Positions 17,108 to 26,941 of a stretch of 64,000 bases of DNA are shown piece after piece. Source of the DNA: Bacteroidales bacterium (GTDB taxonomy: Bacteria > Bacteroidota > Bacteroidia > Bacteroidales > UBA932). Made by a program: the position numbers and the translations under genes. The DNA is taken from NCBI GenBank assembly GCA_017630155.1, contig JAGBVU010000014.1:22217-86216 (forward strand), given 5' to 3'. The notes beneath the pieces are model-generated. The model made no database searches, was not told the DNA's origin, and was given only the letters and a program-made list of their open reading frames with translations. Position 1 is the first letter of the stretch, and each line of letters begins with the position of its first letter.

Positions 17108-17638
17108 CTATCCAGATATGGCATCGGTCTGATAGAACCATTTGCCGTGGACTTTAAGGACCTGTTCGACCAGATCTCTTACACATCCTTTTCCTCCGGG
17201 AAATGCTGATATATAATCACATACTGACTTTACTTCAGGTACTGCATCAGATGGACATACAGCGAGTCCGCACACTTTCAGGATAGGAATGTCTGGGATA
17301 TCGTCACCCATAAATGCTACCTCCTCAGGTTTGAGTCCGTATCTGCTGCAAAAGTCTTCAAAATCGGGTATTTTGTTCCTCGAGCTTTGGTAGAGGTCTT
17401 CATCCTTAACTCCCACAGGGACAAAGCGGTTTGATATACTTTTGGACTGACCTCCTGTGATGATGGCGACAGGGAATCCCTGGTTGATGGCGGTCCTCAG
17501 TCCGAAGCCGTCTTTGGCATTGAAGGTGCGGAGAAGGTCTCCGTCTGCAGTGGACTGGAATGTACCGTCTGTAAGGACCCCGTCCACATCAAATGCAAAT
17601 GCTTTTATCTGGTGTAATTTGGTTTTATAGTTTGCCAT
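17108..17638 (-). CDS. kdsC: 3-deoxy-D-manno-octulosonate 8-phosphate phosphatase
   Basis: A 176-residue HAD-superfamily phosphatase without a large cap, as in KdsC. The nucleophile motif is FAFDVDGVLTDG (residues about 13-24), then IITGGQSKS with the motif II Thr, a motif III lysine, and FMGDDIPDIPIL with motif IV aspartates. It makes KDO from KDO-8-P for lipopolysaccharide core. KdsA, the preceding enzyme of the pathway, is encoded at 56846-57664. The start is 2 bases from the stop of the DUF2520 gene, so the pair is co-transcribed. Confidence 0.93.
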   Translation of the reverse strand: MANYKTKLHQIKAFAFDVDGVLTDGTFQSTADGDLLRTFNAKDGFGLRTAINQGFPVAIITGGQSKSISNRFVPVGVKDEDLYQSSRNKIPDFEDFCSRYGLKPEEVAFMGDDIPDIPILKVCGLAVCPSDAVPEVKSVCDYISAFPGGKGCVRDLVEQVLKVHGKWFYQTDAISG

Positions 17639-17639
17639 A

Positions 17640-18470
17640 TCATTTGTCTTTTTTTACTCTGTTGGGGATATTTTTGCTGATTGCTCTGTATATCTCTTCG
17701 TGTTCTTTCATGCCGAGGCTCTGTAGCATCTCCAGGTGTTTTTCCAGTGTTTTGTGGTCACCTCGGAGAGCTGGGCCGGTTTGCACCTGGTCCGGATGGA
17801 ATATGCAGCACTTCCTCACAGCTTCAATGGCGGTGGGGATCAGGTAGGGGGCTTTGTCCCCAGCAAGTTCGAAAGCAAGGCTCAGTGCATAGTTGACAAA
17901 GTTCGATGCAAATACCGCTGCACAATGCATCTGGAGCCTTTTTGCAGAGTCACAGGAGAAGTGTTCGCACCTCAGGGAGAATGCTATCTCTTTCAATATT
18001 GCGCCTGTCTTCTCGTCCTGGTGCTCAATAAGGAGGGGTGCCTCCTTGAAATCGAGATTCTTGTTTTTGGATAGTGTCATCATAGGCCACAGCACTCCGC
18101 AAGGGATTCCTCTGCTGATAAGTGGCTCCAGGGCATCAATTGCGGTAGCTCCGGATGTGTGGAGTACTATTGGGACTCCTGATAGGGTGGAGTTTGCTGC
18201 TTCTGCTGCGAGTTTTGCAGCCATCTCATTGATGGCATTATCGGAGACTGCAAGTATGATTATCTCTGAATCAAGCAATTCTGCCAGATGGTCGGTGAAT
18301 GTGGTATTGCCCCCTTCGTTATTGAGGATTGAGGCAAGTTTTTCCCCAGCATCCCTGCGGCGGCACCATATTCTGGTGATGGCGTGCCCTGCATCCCTGA
18401 GGGCAATGCCAAGGCGGAATGCCATATTCCCGGCTCCGGCAATAGATATTCTGAAGTGTCTGTTTCCCAT
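17640..18470 (-). CDS. Rossmann-like/DUF2520 domain protein
   Basis: A 276-residue protein with an N-terminal Rossmann nucleotide-binding part (SIAGAGNMAFRLGIALRDAG) and a C-terminal helical domain of the DUF2520 type (SCDSAKRLQMHCAAVFASNF). It resembles NADP oxidoreductases of the ketopantoate or 6-phosphogluconate type, but its substrate is unknown. It is conserved in Bacteroidota beside kdsC and maf, as here, where gaps are 2 and 10 bases. Confidence 0.85.
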   Translation of the reverse strand: MGNRHFRISIAGAGNMAFRLGIALRDAGHAITRIWCRRRDAGEKLASILNNEGGNTTFTDHLAELLDSEIIILAVSDNAINEMAAKLAAEAANSTLSGVPIVLHTSGATAIDALEPLISRGIPCGVLWPMMTLSKNKNLDFKEAPLLIEHQDEKTGAILKEIAFSLRCEHFSCDSAKRLQMHCAAVFASNFVNYALSLAFELAGDKAPYLIPTAIEAVRKCCIFHPDQVQTGPALRGDHKTLEKHLEMLQSLGMKEHEEIYRAISKNIPNRVKKDK

Positions 18471-18479
18471 CTTATTCCC

Positions 18480-18806
18480 TTAGGCATTGGGGGTATTTGG
18501 ACCGAATCCCATAGGGGGAAGTATCATCTTCTGCTCAGGGAGCTTGATCTCGCCGAACTGGTTTTCGAACTTGGCAATATTGTCCTCCAGGGCTCTGGCA
18601 AGGCGTTTTGCATGCTCAGGGGTCATGATAATCCTGTTGGTGACAGATGGTTTGGGAATGCCCGGGAGAATTCTGGCAAAATCTATAATGAACTCACTGG
18701 TAGAGTGGGTGATAATGGCAAGATTGGCATAACTTCCTTTGGCTACCTCTTCCGGAAGATTGAGACTCAATTCTTTCCCTTGGGGATTTTTTTGGTTATT
18801 TTCCAT
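18480..18806 (-). CDS. DUF3467 domain-containing protein
   Basis: A 108-residue protein of the DUF3467 family. It begins with a polar tail, then ELSLNLPEEVAKGSYANLA, TSEFIIDFARILPG and a helix TPEHAKRLARALEDNI. The family is widespread in Bacteroidota and of unknown function. It is the first gene of the four-gene - strand group and is divergent from valS. Confidence 0.85.
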   Translation of the reverse strand: MENNQKNPQGKELSLNLPEEVAKGSYANLAIITHSTSEFIIDFARILPGIPKPSVTNRIIMTPEHAKRLARALEDNIAKFENQFGEIKLPEQKMILPPMGFGPNTPNA

Positions 18807-18849
18807 AATATTTGAATGTTACTATGCACAAAGATACGAATAAAATGTC

Positions 18850-18857
18850 TAAATTTG
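18850..18857 (+). promoter_or_regulatory. Putative valS -7 promoter box
   Basis: TAAATTTG matches TAnnTTTG exactly. No good TTTG lies 19 bases upstream. Transcription would begin near 18863, so the in-frame TTG at 18862 cannot be the valS start and the ATG at 18904 is supported. Confidence 0.45.
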
Positions 18858-18903
18858 CAGATTGCATAATAAAACGGAAACAAATATAGATTATAAATAC
18901 TTT

Positions 18904-21552
18904 ATGGAATTACCTGTAAAATACAACCCCCTCGAGGTAGAGGACAAGTGGTACGCCTATTGGTTGGAGAATAAATTTTTTCATTCGGAACCCGATGAAA
19001 GGGAGCCTTACACTATCGTAATCCCACCACCAAACGTGACAGGTGTGCTTCATATGGGGCATATGCTCAACAATACCATTCAGGACGTATTGGTCCGCCG
19101 TGCCAGAATGAACGGCAAGAATGCTTGCTGGGTGCCTGGAACAGACCACGCATCTATCGCTACAGAGGCTAAAGTGGTGGCCAAACTCAAGGAGCAGGGG
19201 ATAGAGAAATCGTCACTTACCCGTGAAGAGTTCCTCAAACACGCTTGGGAGTGGAAAGAGAAGCATGGTGGTATTATTCTCGAGCAGCTTAAGAAGCTTG
19301 GTGCATCGTGTGATTGGGACAGAACCAAATTTACTATGGATGAGCCACTCAGCGAGGCGGTTATCAATACTTTCGTATATTTCTACAAAAAAGGTTACAT
19401 CTATCGTGGTGTGAGGATGGTGAACTGGGATCCACAGTCTCTTACCGCAGTGAGTGATGAGGAGGTAATCCGTAAAGAGACCCAGTCTAAGCTCTACTAT
19501 CTCAGATATTTCATCTCTGAGGATGGTAAACCTTCTGATAAATACATAGTTATCGCAACTACACGTCCAGAGACCATTATGGCGGATGCTGCTGTATGTA
19601 TCAACCCTGAGGATGAGAGATACCACTATCTGAAAGGGAAGAAGGTGTTTGTTCCCCTTATCAATAAGGAGATTCCTATCATTGAGGACAGCTATGTGAC
19701 TATGGACTTCGGTACAGGATGTCTTAAAGTGACCCCTGCACACGATATCAATGACTATGAACTCGGTATCAAACACAAACTTCCTGTAATCGATATCATC
19801 GATGAGCACGGATGTCTCAATGATAAAGCTCAGATCCTTATCGGTGAAGACAGATTTGTGGCACGTAAGAAGATTACAAAAATGCTTGATGAAGCAGGTC
19901 ATCTGGAGAAAGAGGAGAACTACTTGTCTCAAGTGGGCTACTCAGAGAGGACAAATGCAGTTATCGAGCCAAGACTCTCTCTTCAATGGTTCCTTAAGAT
20001 GGAGGATCTGGCAAAAGATGCTTTGGCTAAAGTGGAGAATGGAGAGATCAAGCTTATCCCTGACAAATTCAGAAATACATATCGTCACTGGATGGAGAAT
20101 GTTCGTGACTGGTGTATCTCACGTCAGCTATGGTGGGGCCAGCAAATCCCTGCATACTACCTTCCAAATGGTGAATTTGTAGTGGAAGCTACCATCGAGG
20201 AGGCATTGGCTGCTGCCCAGAAGATCGATCCATCTGTGAAGATGGAGGATCTAAGAAGAGATGATGATGTACTTGATACATGGTTCTCATCATGGTTGTG
20301 GCCTGTATCTGTATTTGATGCATCAAAACCTGGTCATCCCGATAAGGCTCCAAACTCGGAACTTGCATACTATTATCCTACAAATGACCTTATTACAGCA
20401 CCAGAGATCCTCTTCTTCTGGGTAGCACGTATGATTATGGCGGGTAATGAGTTCTGTCAGGATGTACCTTTCAGAAATGTATATTTGACCGGTATTGTAA
20501 GGGACAAGCTCGGCAGAAAGATGTCCAAATCGCTTGGCAACTCTCCTGACCCTATCAAACTTATGGAGCAGTTCGGTGCTGACGGTGTGAGACTTGGTAT
20601 GCTTTTGTGCAGCTCTGCAGGTAATGATATTCTCTTTGATGAGTCACAAGTGGAGCAGGGTAGAAACTTCTGTAATAAGATATGGAATGCTTACCGCCTG
20701 ATCAGAGGTTGGGAGGTGAGTGCAGATGTGGCTCAGAGTGAGCACTCAAAACTGGCTGCAGAGTGGTTTGAAAACAAACTTTCACAGACCATCGAGACTG
20801 TAGATGAGCACTTCTCTAAATTCAGACTTTCAGATGCCCTTATGACACTTTATAAGTTCTTCTGGGACGATTTCTGTGCATGGTATCTTGAAGTAATCAA
20901 GCCTGAATATGGCAAACCTATCGATAAGGTGACATACGATGCCACTATCGTATTCTTTGAGAAGCTTTTGAGACTTCTTCATCCTATCATGCCTTTCATC
21001 ACAGAAGAGCTATGGCAGAATATCGAGGAGAGAAAAGAGGGCGAGACCATTATGCTTCAGCCTATGCCTAAGGCAGGTGAGTACAGTGTGGAGACTATCC
21101 ACGCATTTGAGCAGGGTGTGGGTGCTATCGCTTCTATAAGAAATATCCGCCAGTCCAAAGGTCTTTCACCAAAAGAGGCCCTTACTCTTCAGATTAAGGG
21201 TGCTTTCCCTGAGAAGATCGTCTCTGTGGTGAAGAGAATGGCAAACCTTTCAGAGGTAACCATCGTTGAAAATATCGACAATAGCGCCAGTGGTGCAGCA
21301 TTTATGGTGGATACTATAGAGTTCTTTGTACCATTGACAGGTATGGTGAACGCTGAGGAGGAGATCGCCAAGATGGAGGCAGAGATCGCCCACTTGACCA
21401 AATTCCTAAAAGGTGTAGAGGCTAAGCTTTCAAACGAGAGGTTTGTTCAGAATGCCCCCGAAGCTGTAGTCGCTATGGAGAGGAAGAAACAGAGCGATGC
21501 TACCACTAAAATTGAGAATTTGAGGAATAGTATAGCTAACCTTAAGAAATAG
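18904..21552 (+). CDS. valS: Valyl-tRNA synthetase
   Basis: An 882-residue class I aminoacyl-tRNA synthetase that charges tRNA-Val. The HIGH motif appears as [15 protein letters not shown] near residue 40 and KMSKS as [14 protein letters not shown] near 540. Between them lies the CP1 editing domain ([14 protein letters not shown]). The anticodon-binding domain follows, and a coiled-coil tRNA-binding arm ends the protein ([14 protein letters not shown]). Length is normal. The ATG at 18904 is used. Confidence 0.97.
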   Translation: MELPVKYNPLEVEDKWYAYWLENKFFHSEPDEREPYTIVIPPPNVTGVLHMGHMLNNTIQDVLVRRARMNGKNACWVPGTDHASIATEAKVVAKLKEQGIEKSSLTREEFLKHAWEWKEKHGGIILEQLKKLGASCDWDRTKFTMDEPLSEAVINTFVYFYKKGYIYRGVRMVNWDPQSLTAVSDEEVIRKETQSKLYYLRYFISEDGKPSDKYIVIATTRPETIMADAAVCINPEDERYHYLKGKKVFVPLINKEIPIIEDSYVTMDFGTGCLKVTPAHDINDYELGIKHKLPVIDIIDEHGCLNDKAQILIGEDRFVARKKITKMLDEAGHLEKEENYLSQVGYSERTNAVIEPRLSLQWFLKMEDLAKDALAKVENGEIKLIPDKFRNTYRHWMENVRDWCISRQLWWGQQIPAYYLPNGEFVVEATIEEALAAAQKIDPSVKMEDLRRDDDVLDTWFSSWLWPVSVFDASKPGHPDKAPNSELAYYYPTNDLITAPEILFFWVARMIMAGNEFCQDVPFRNVYLTGIVRDKLGRKMSKSLGNSPDPIKLMEQFGADGVRLGMLLCSSAGNDILFDESQVEQGRNFCNKIWNAYRLIRGWEVSADVAQSEHSKLAAEWFENKLSQTIETVDEHFSKFRLSDALMTLYKFFWDDFCAWYLEVIKPEYGKPIDKVTYDATIVFFEKLLRLLHPIMPFITEELWQNIEERKEGETIMLQPMPKAGEYSVETIHAFEQGVGAIASIRNIRQSKGLSPKEALTLQIKGAFPEKIVSVVKRMANLSEVTIVENIDNSASGAAFMVDTIEFFVPLTGMVNAEEEIAKMEAEIAHLTKFLKGVEAKLSNERFVQNAPEAVVAMERKKQSDATTKIENLRNSIANLKK

Positions 21553-21555
21553 AGT

Positions 21556-21972
21556 ATGTTGTACCAGTCAGAGATGGAACTTGAGGTCCGTTACTATGAG
21601 ACCGATCAGATGGGGATAGTCCACCACTCAAACTATATCCGTTATTTTGAGTGTGGTAGGGGGAAGATGATGGATGATTTGGGTCTCCCGGTCTCCAAGT
21701 TTGAGGAGTATGGGTTTGTGATGCCTGTAAGTTCTGTCTCGTGCAAGTACAAAACACCGGCAAAACTCGGAGATAAATTGAGGATTGTGTCCCGTGTGGA
21801 GAAGGAACCAATGGCCAGAGTGGAGGTTTTTACCCAGATTTTTAATCAGAATGGGGACCTTATTTGTGAGGGCGAGGTGGTTCTGGGATTTCTCAACAAA
21901 GATACACGCCGTCCGACCAGAGCTCCGCAGGAATTTGTGGATGCTTTTAAAAAGGCTATCGTAAATAATTAA
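21556..21972 (+). CDS. YbgC-like acyl-CoA thioesterase
   Basis: A 138-residue hotdog-fold protein of the 4-hydroxybenzoyl-CoA thioesterase/YbgC family. The active-site region YYETDQMGIVHHSNYIRYFE contains the conserved Asp and the Tyr/His pattern. Family members hydrolyse short-chain acyl-CoA or acyl-ACP. It begins 3 bases after the valS stop, so the two are probably co-transcribed. A second ATG at 21574 is possible. Confidence 0.88.
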   Translation: MLYQSEMELEVRYYETDQMGIVHHSNYIRYFECGRGKMMDDLGLPVSKFEEYGFVMPVSSVSCKYKTPAKLGDKLRIVSRVEKEPMARVEVFTQIFNQNGDLICEGEVVLGFLNKDTRRPTRAPQEFVDAFKKAIVNN

Positions 21973-22002
21973 GAATTAATAAATTTAACTAAACTGTTAT
22001 AT

Positions 22003-22227
22003 ATGGTAACATTATTGTTTCTAGGATCTATCGGCATGACTGAGATCATCGTTATTGCGCTTATCGTACTACTTTTCTTCGGTGGAAAGAAAATTCCAGA
22101 GCTTATGAAGGGTATTGGTAAAGGTGTCAAGAGTTTCAAGGATGGGATGAAGGATGTTCAGGACGAACTTGATCTTGATAAAGAGACAAAAGAGATCAAC
22201 GATACTCTTAATTCTGATAAGAAATAG
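22003..22227 (+). CDS. tatA: Sec-independent translocase TatA/E
   Basis: A 74-residue protein with one N-terminal transmembrane helix ([15 protein letters not shown]), the hinge [19 protein letters not shown], an amphipathic helix and a charged tail. This is the standard TatA layout. It forms the pore-like component that moves folded proteins with twin-arginine signals. tatC follows after 5 bases. Confidence 0.93.
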   Translation: MVTLLFLGSIGMTEIIVIALIVLLFFGGKKIPELMKGIGKGVKSFKDGMKDVQDELDLDKETKEINDTLNSDKK

Positions 22228-22232
22228 GGGGC

Positions 22233-23018
22233 GTGACTCAGGAGATGACTTTTTGGGAGCATTTGGACGAGCTGCGGAAGGTAATTTTCCGTGGGCTCGG
22301 TCTTATATTGCTCTTTATGGTAGTTATCTTTATAGGGAAGGATTTCGTCTTCAATGATGTGATTCTTGCACCTATCGGGGGTGATTTTGCCCTGTACAGG
22401 TGGTTCAACGCTTTATTTGCACTAATAGGGCTCAATCCATTGGACGAATTTTCCCTTGAACTTATCAATATCGATCTTGCCGCGCAGTTCTTTATACATA
22501 TAAAGGTGTCATTTTATCTCGCCTTTGTAGTAGCATTTCCCTTTATAATATATCTTATTTGGGGATTTATAAGTCCAGCCCTCTATTCAAATGAGAAGGG
22601 TGTCATAAAGACTGCATTCGGATTTGCATCACTCCTTTTCTATTCGGGTGTGGCAGTAGGGTATTTCTTCGTATTTCCTTTGACCTTGAGGTTCCTGGGG
22701 ACCTATCAGGTGAGTGCGGATGTTCCCAACCAGATCTCATTGAACTCGTATATATCTATGTTTGTGAGGCTTATACTAGTGATGGGGGTTGTCTTTGAAA
22801 TGCCGGCTCTGGCAGCTATCCTTTCAAGGCTTGGTGTGATACATAGGGGATTGCTCCGCAAATACCGCAAGCACGCAGTGGTGGTGCTTATGGTGCTTGC
22901 AGCTGTGATTACCCCTTCGGGAGATGCATTTACCCTCTTTATGGTGGCACTTCCGCTATATATGCTCTATGAGCTCTCGATAATGATGTGTAAAGAAAAA
23001 GTGGAGGTGGAAGAATGA
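22233..23018 (+). CDS. tatC: Sec-independent translocase TatC
   Basis: A 261-residue inner-membrane protein with six hydrophobic segments. The TatC signature MTFWEHLDELRKVI is at the N-terminus, and FEMPALAAILSRLGV is in the second half. It binds the twin-arginine signal peptide. The start is GTG at 22233 or ATG at 22245; neither has an ideal ribosome binding site. Its last 4 bases overlap the ABC-F gene (ATGA). Confidence 0.93.
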   Translation: MTQEMTFWEHLDELRKVIFRGLGLILLFMVVIFIGKDFVFNDVILAPIGGDFALYRWFNALFALIGLNPLDEFSLELINIDLAAQFFIHIKVSFYLAFVVAFPFIIYLIWGFISPALYSNEKGVIKTAFGFASLLFYSGVAVGYFFVFPLTLRFLGTYQVSADVPNQISLNSYISMFVRLILVMGVVFEMPALAAILSRLGVIHRGLLRKYRKHAVVVLMVLAAVITPSGDAFTLFMVALPLYMLYELSIMMCKEKVEVEE

Positions 23019-24952
23019 TATCAATCAACGATCTGACCGTCTCTTTTGGCGGTTTTACCCTGCTCGACAGTATTAATTTCCATATAAGTGACGGGGAACA
23101 TATTGCCCTTGTGGGGAAAAATGGTGCAGGAAAATCTACTATTCTCAAACTTATAATGGGGGTGGAGTCCCCTACATCCGGCAAAATACTCAAGCCTCAA
23201 GATATTACTATAGGGTATCTTCCCCAGATTATGGAGTATTCGAAGGAGAGGAGTGTTATAGATGAGGCGATGACCGCATTTGCAGACATGTTTGCGATGC
23301 AGGACAGGATGGAGCAGATTAATGTGGAGCTGGCTACCAGAACAGACTATGAATCTGCAGGGTACCATAAACTTATAGAGGAGCTCAACGATATAAACGA
23401 CAGGCTTGCATTTGCGCAATCCGACTCACCCAGACTTCAGGCAGAGAAGACCCTTGTAGGTCTTGGCTTCAAAAAAGAGGAGCTGGATAGGAAGAGGGGG
23501 ACATTTTCTCAGGGGTGGAATATGCGTGTAGAGCTGGCAAAAGTCCTTTTGAAAAGACCTAAGGTGATTATGCTTGATGAGCCTACTAACCACCTTGATA
23601 TAGAGTCTATCCAGTGGCTTGAAGATTACCTGACTTCGTACTCAGGGACACTGCTGCTGATATCCCACGACAGGAGATTTCTTGACAGGGTAACCAACAG
23701 GACCGTAGAGATAATGCTTGGTAAAATCCACGATTATAAGGTTCCGTACAGTAAGTTCAAAGAGCTCCGTGCAGAGAGGATGGCCCAGCAGAGGGCTGCG
23801 TACGAGAATCAGCAGAGGATGATCGAGAAGACAGAGGAGTTTATTGAGAAATTCAGATATAAACCCACTAAATCCAATCAGGTCCAGTCCCGTATCAAGC
23901 AGCTTGACAAACTGGAGAGGATAGAGGTGGAGGTGGAGGACAACTCTGCCCTCAGTGTGAAATTCCCACCTGCTCCCAGATCGGGAGATGTGGTTCTGAA
24001 GGTTAGAGATATGGCTGCAGGGTATGAGAATGGTCGTAAGGTGGTCTTCAAGGATGCCGATATGACTATTATGAGGGGTGAAAAAGTGGCCTTTGTGGGT
24101 CGTAACGGTGAGGGTAAGTCGACTATGATGAAGATTATTACTTCGGAACTTTATCCTCTGGATGGTGAGGCGGCTCTCGGATATAATGTGGCATTGGGAT
24201 ACTATGCGCAGAATCAGGAGGATATCCTCGATAAGAATGATACAGTGTTCGATACTTTGGATAAGGTAGCAGTGGGGGATATAAGACTGAAACTGAGGGA
24301 TATTCTGGGTGCATTCCTTTTCAGAGGTGAAGATATAGAGAAGAAAGTGGCTGTCCTTAGCGGAGGAGAGAGATCACGTCTGGCTATGGCCAAACTAATC
24401 CTCAAACCCTACAATCTGCTCGCCCTTGACGAGCCTACCAACCATATGGATATCAGGTCAAAGGATATTTTGAAACAGGCTCTTGTCAAGTATGACGGTA
24501 CGCTTGTCATCGTATCCCACGACAGGGATTTCCTTGATGGTCTGGTGGATAAGGTGTATGAGTTCAGGGATGGAAAGATAAAAGAGCATCTGGGAGGTAT
24601 TTCTGCCTTCTTGGAGAGGAGGAAGATAGAGAACCTGTCAGAGCTTGAAATGCCTGTGCAAGAGGCAAAAAAAGAGGTTCCTGCCCCCAAAAAGGGTGTG
24701 GAGGTTGCCCCTGTAGAGGAGAAGGGTGCAAAACTCTCATACGAGGAGCAGAAGGAGCTCAGACGCAAGCAGAAGCAAGTGGAGATATGCGAGAAGAAAA
24801 TTAAGACTCTTGAGGAGAAGATGAAAGAGATAGAGGGGCAACTGGCTATGCCTGAAGCGGGGACAGATATAGATACCCTTACCAGGCAGTATCTGGAGTT
24901 AAAGAGGGAGCTGGATGCCCGAATGGAGGAGTGGATGCTGCTCTCGGAGTAA
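23015..24952 (+). CDS. ABC-F family ATPase (Uup/EttA-like)
   Basis: A 645-residue soluble protein with two ABC ATPase domains and no membrane part. The first Walker A is GKNGAGKSTI near residue 36 and the second GRNGEGKSTMM near 360. The signature motifs are FSQGWNMRVELAKVL and LSGGERSRLAMAKLI, both followed by a LDEPTNH Walker B. A linker of about 80 residues joins them, and a C-terminal coiled coil (residues about 575-645) is typical of Uup-like members. ABC-F proteins act at the ribosome. It overlaps tatC by 4 bases. Confidence 0.93.
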   Translation: MISINDLTVSFGGFTLLDSINFHISDGEHIALVGKNGAGKSTILKLIMGVESPTSGKILKPQDITIGYLPQIMEYSKERSVIDEAMTAFADMFAMQDRMEQINVELATRTDYESAGYHKLIEELNDINDRLAFAQSDSPRLQAEKTLVGLGFKKEELDRKRGTFSQGWNMRVELAKVLLKRPKVIMLDEPTNHLDIESIQWLEDYLTSYSGTLLLISHDRRFLDRVTNRTVEIMLGKIHDYKVPYSKFKELRAERMAQQRAAYENQQRMIEKTEEFIEKFRYKPTKSNQVQSRIKQLDKLERIEVEVEDNSALSVKFPPAPRSGDVVLKVRDMAAGYENGRKVVFKDADMTIMRGEKVAFVGRNGEGKSTMMKIITSELYPLDGEAALGYNVALGYYAQNQEDILDKNDTVFDTLDKVAVGDIRLKLRDILGAFLFRGEDIEKKVAVLSGGERSRLAMAKLILKPYNLLALDEPTNHMDIRSKDILKQALVKYDGTLVIVSHDRDFLDGLVDKVYEFRDGKIKEHLGGISAFLERRKIENLSELEMPVQEAKKEVPAPKKGVEVAPVEEKGAKLSYEEQKELRRKQKQVEICEKKIKTLEEKMKEIEGQLAMPEAGTDIDTLTRQYLELKRELDARMEEWMLLSE

Positions 24953-24956
24953 AGAG

Positions 24957-24978
24957 ATGCCCGAACGTGGTCGGGCAT
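24957..24978. repeat. Dispersed intergenic palindrome, copy 2
   Basis: ATGCCCGA (24957-24964) and TCGGGCAT (24971-24978) flank ACGTGG, 4 bases after the ABC-F stop. A decayed relative follows at about 24992-25036 (GCGCCCGAACGGAGATG, then CACTCCCGATGAGATTGGGG), so two units may once have stood side by side. Confidence 0.8.
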
Positions 24979-25051
24979 GACGTAGGGTGATGCGCCCGAA
25001 CGGAGATGAAATGTCACTCCCGATGAGATTGGGGGTCTAAATACTAAAATT

Positions 25052-25798
25052 ATGGAAGATAAATTGAATTACCTATTTGGGATGCACCCTGTGATGGAGG
25101 CTGTGCGTGCCGGTAAAAATATCGATAAGGTGATGCTCAAACAGGGGCTTGATTCCCCTCAGTTTAGGGATCTGATGGAGCTTTTGAAGGAGAAAGGTGT
25201 GCAGGCCCAGTTCGTCCCAGCAGAGCGTCTCAATAAAATTTGCAAGGGTAATCATCAGGGCGTAATTGCTTTATTTTCAAAGATTGATTACACTCCATTT
25301 GAAGAGATGGTAGATATAGCTTTGATGCAGAATTCTGCACCTGTTTTCATTATGCTTGATGGTGTGAGTGATGTTCGTAACCTCGGAGCCATAGCACGTA
25401 CTGCAGAGTGTGCAGGAGCTTCGGGTATCATTGTTCCTGCTAAAGGTGGCGCAGCTATCACCTCTGAAGGTATCAAGGCATCTGCCGGTGCATTGCTCCG
25501 TATCAATGTGGCCAAGACCCAGAATCTCCGTCTCCCTGCAATGTATCTTAAGGAGCAGGGATTTCAGATCGTAGGGGCCACTGAGAAGAGTGATAAGGAT
25601 ATATATGGTGTAGATTTTACCAAACCCACAGCTATAGTTATGGGCTCGGAGGGTAAAGGTATCTCAGATTCTATGCTGGCTCTATGTGATGACAAAGCAA
25701 AGATTCCTATGGCGGGGGAGATCAGTTCTCTCAATGTCTCAGTGGCTACTGCAGTGTGCCTGTATGAGGCGGTACGCCAAAGGGGAGGGAAACTTTAG
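25052..25798 (+). CDS. rlmB: 23S rRNA (guanosine-2'-O-)-methyltransferase RlmB
   Basis: A 248-residue SPOUT (TrmH-type) methyltransferase. The N-terminal substrate-binding domain has YLFGMHPVMEAVRAG. The catalytic domain has MLDGVSDVRNLGAIARTAEC (motif 1), IVMGSEGKGIS (motif 2) and SLNVSVATAVCLYEAVRQ (motif 3), which build the trefoil knot that binds SAM. It methylates G2251 of 23S rRNA in E. coli. A strong terminator follows at 25823. Confidence 0.93.
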   Translation: MEDKLNYLFGMHPVMEAVRAGKNIDKVMLKQGLDSPQFRDLMELLKEKGVQAQFVPAERLNKICKGNHQGVIALFSKIDYTPFEEMVDIALMQNSAPVFIMLDGVSDVRNLGAIARTAECAGASGIIVPAKGGAAITSEGIKASAGALLRINVAKTQNLRLPAMYLKEQGFQIVGATEKSDKDIYGVDFTKPTAIVMGSEGKGISDSMLALCDDKAKIPMAGEISSLNVSVATAVCLYEAVRQRGGKL

Positions 25799-25822
25799 TA
25801 AATTTTTATAAATACTTTGGTG

Positions 25823-25850
25823 AAGGATGCAACAAACTTGCATCCTTTTT
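25823..25850 (+). terminator. Terminator of rlmB
   Basis: AAGGATGCAA (25823-25832) and TTGCATCCTT (25838-25847) form a perfect 10-bp stem with loop CAAAC and a T-run to 25850. Confidence 0.92.
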
Positions 25851-25871
25851 CGTTATATTTATGGAGGCAAA

Positions 25872-26411
25872 ATGGAAATGACAAGAGAAGAGTTAAATAT
25901 ATTTTACCAAAGGTACAGAGTGCGTCTGTTTAATGTCTCCTATAGAATATTAGGTGATAGGATGGATGCAGAGGAGGTGATGCAGGATGTTATGATAAAG
26001 TATTTGAAATCAGAGATATCTCTTGAGTTACCTAAAGAAGAGGCTTGGTTGGTAAAGAGTGTGGTGAGGGGGGCGATAGACCGTCTCAGAAAGAGAAAAA
26101 GGGAAGAGTTATTCCTTCAGGAGTACAGATCTGATGCAGAGGATTTGAAGGTGGAGGAGTTGGATCGCCAGATGTGGGGAGCACTTTCCCAAAGTGATTC
26201 GGAACTGGTCAGCAGGGTCAGGAAAGGGGTGGAGTCTCTCCCGGACGGGTATAGGGCCATTTTATTACTGCTCCTTTTTGAAGGGTATGATTATCAGGAG
26301 GTGGCAGAGATTCTGGATGTGACAGAGTCGACTGTGAGGTCGCAGTATATGAGGGGGAGAAAGAGGTTGTTGGAGATTCTAAAGGAGATGCCAGGACAGA
26401 CTCTGGTATGA
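25872..26411 (+). CDS. ECF-type RNA polymerase sigma factor
   Basis: A 179-residue sigma-70 family factor with regions 2 (FNVSYRILGDRMDAEEVMQD) and 4 (LPDGYRAILLLLLFEGYDYQ, then EVAEILDVTESTVRSQYMRG), and no region 3. The ATG at 25872 has GGAGG 6 bases upstream; an ATG at 25827 would lie inside the preceding terminator and is rejected. It leads an operon with a probable anti-sigma factor and an exported DUF2807 protein, the usual plan for an envelope-sensing ECF switch. Confidence 0.9.
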   Translation: MEMTREELNIFYQRYRVRLFNVSYRILGDRMDAEEVMQDVMIKYLKSEISLELPKEEAWLVKSVVRGAIDRLRKRKREELFLQEYRSDAEDLKVEELDRQMWGALSQSDSELVSRVRKGVESLPDGYRAILLLLLFEGYDYQEVAEILDVTESTVRSQYMRGRKRLLEILKEMPGQTLV

Positions 26412-26440
26412 CAGTAGATAAAAAGTTATAAAGAAAAGAT

Positions 26441-26941
26441 ATGGACGAATTGAAGAACATAATTGCACAGCAGAGAGCCGAACTTGACTCAGAACTCCCT
26501 TTGGAGGGTGATTTTGAGAGATTTATGGCCAAATGGGATGAGGAAGAATCTGATAGCAGTAAGCCAAATGTGGTATGGTGGAGAAGCAGGGCATTTGTAA
26601 GTGTTGCCGCTTCTGTGGCTGTGGTTCTGGCTCTGGGGTTCTCTATCGATTATTTCTCTCCCCAGAAGCAGATTGTGAGGACATATACACATTACTGCAA
26701 TGAAGTGGCAGCAATATCAGCGCAGATGCAGATTATGGTCACTTATGATAAGATAGAAGAGTTGAATAGTATAATTGAAAATATTGATTATGAGTCTGTT
26801 CCGTTAATGTCTATATTGCCGGACGAGATGAGTGACAGAGAAAAGCTTAAAGTAGTCAGAGAGCACTACAGGCAGAAGATGGATGGACTGAAGAATTTTA
26901 AAGTATTATTGACAGAAACAAAAATTAATGAAGAGTTATGA
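26441..26941 (+). CDS. Probable anti-sigma factor, single TM
   Basis: A 166-residue protein with a cytoplasmic N-terminus (about 50 residues, acidic), one transmembrane helix (FVSVAASVAVVLALGFSI, about 57-74) and an extracytoplasmic part of about 90 residues. It lacks a recognised zinc-binding anti-sigma motif. Its place 29 bases after an ECF sigma gene and its topology suggest it holds that factor at the membrane. It overlaps the next gene by 4 bases. Confidence 0.65.
   Translation: MDELKNIIAQQRAELDSELPLEGDFERFMAKWDEEESDSSKPNVVWWRSRAFVSVAASVAVVLALGFSIDYFSPQKQIVRTYTHYCNEVAAISAQMQIMVTYDKIEELNSIIENIDYESVPLMSILPDEMSDREKLKVVREHYRQKMDGLKNFKVLLTETKINEEL

Noticed and set aside
24914..24935. GGATGCCCGAATGGAGG resembling the dispersed palindrome
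   Set aside because: It lies in the coding end of the ABC-F gene and lacks the second arm.
25827..25871. Upstream start of the sigma factor
   Set aside because: The extension is encoded by the rlmB terminator; the ATG at 25872 has a good ribosome binding site.
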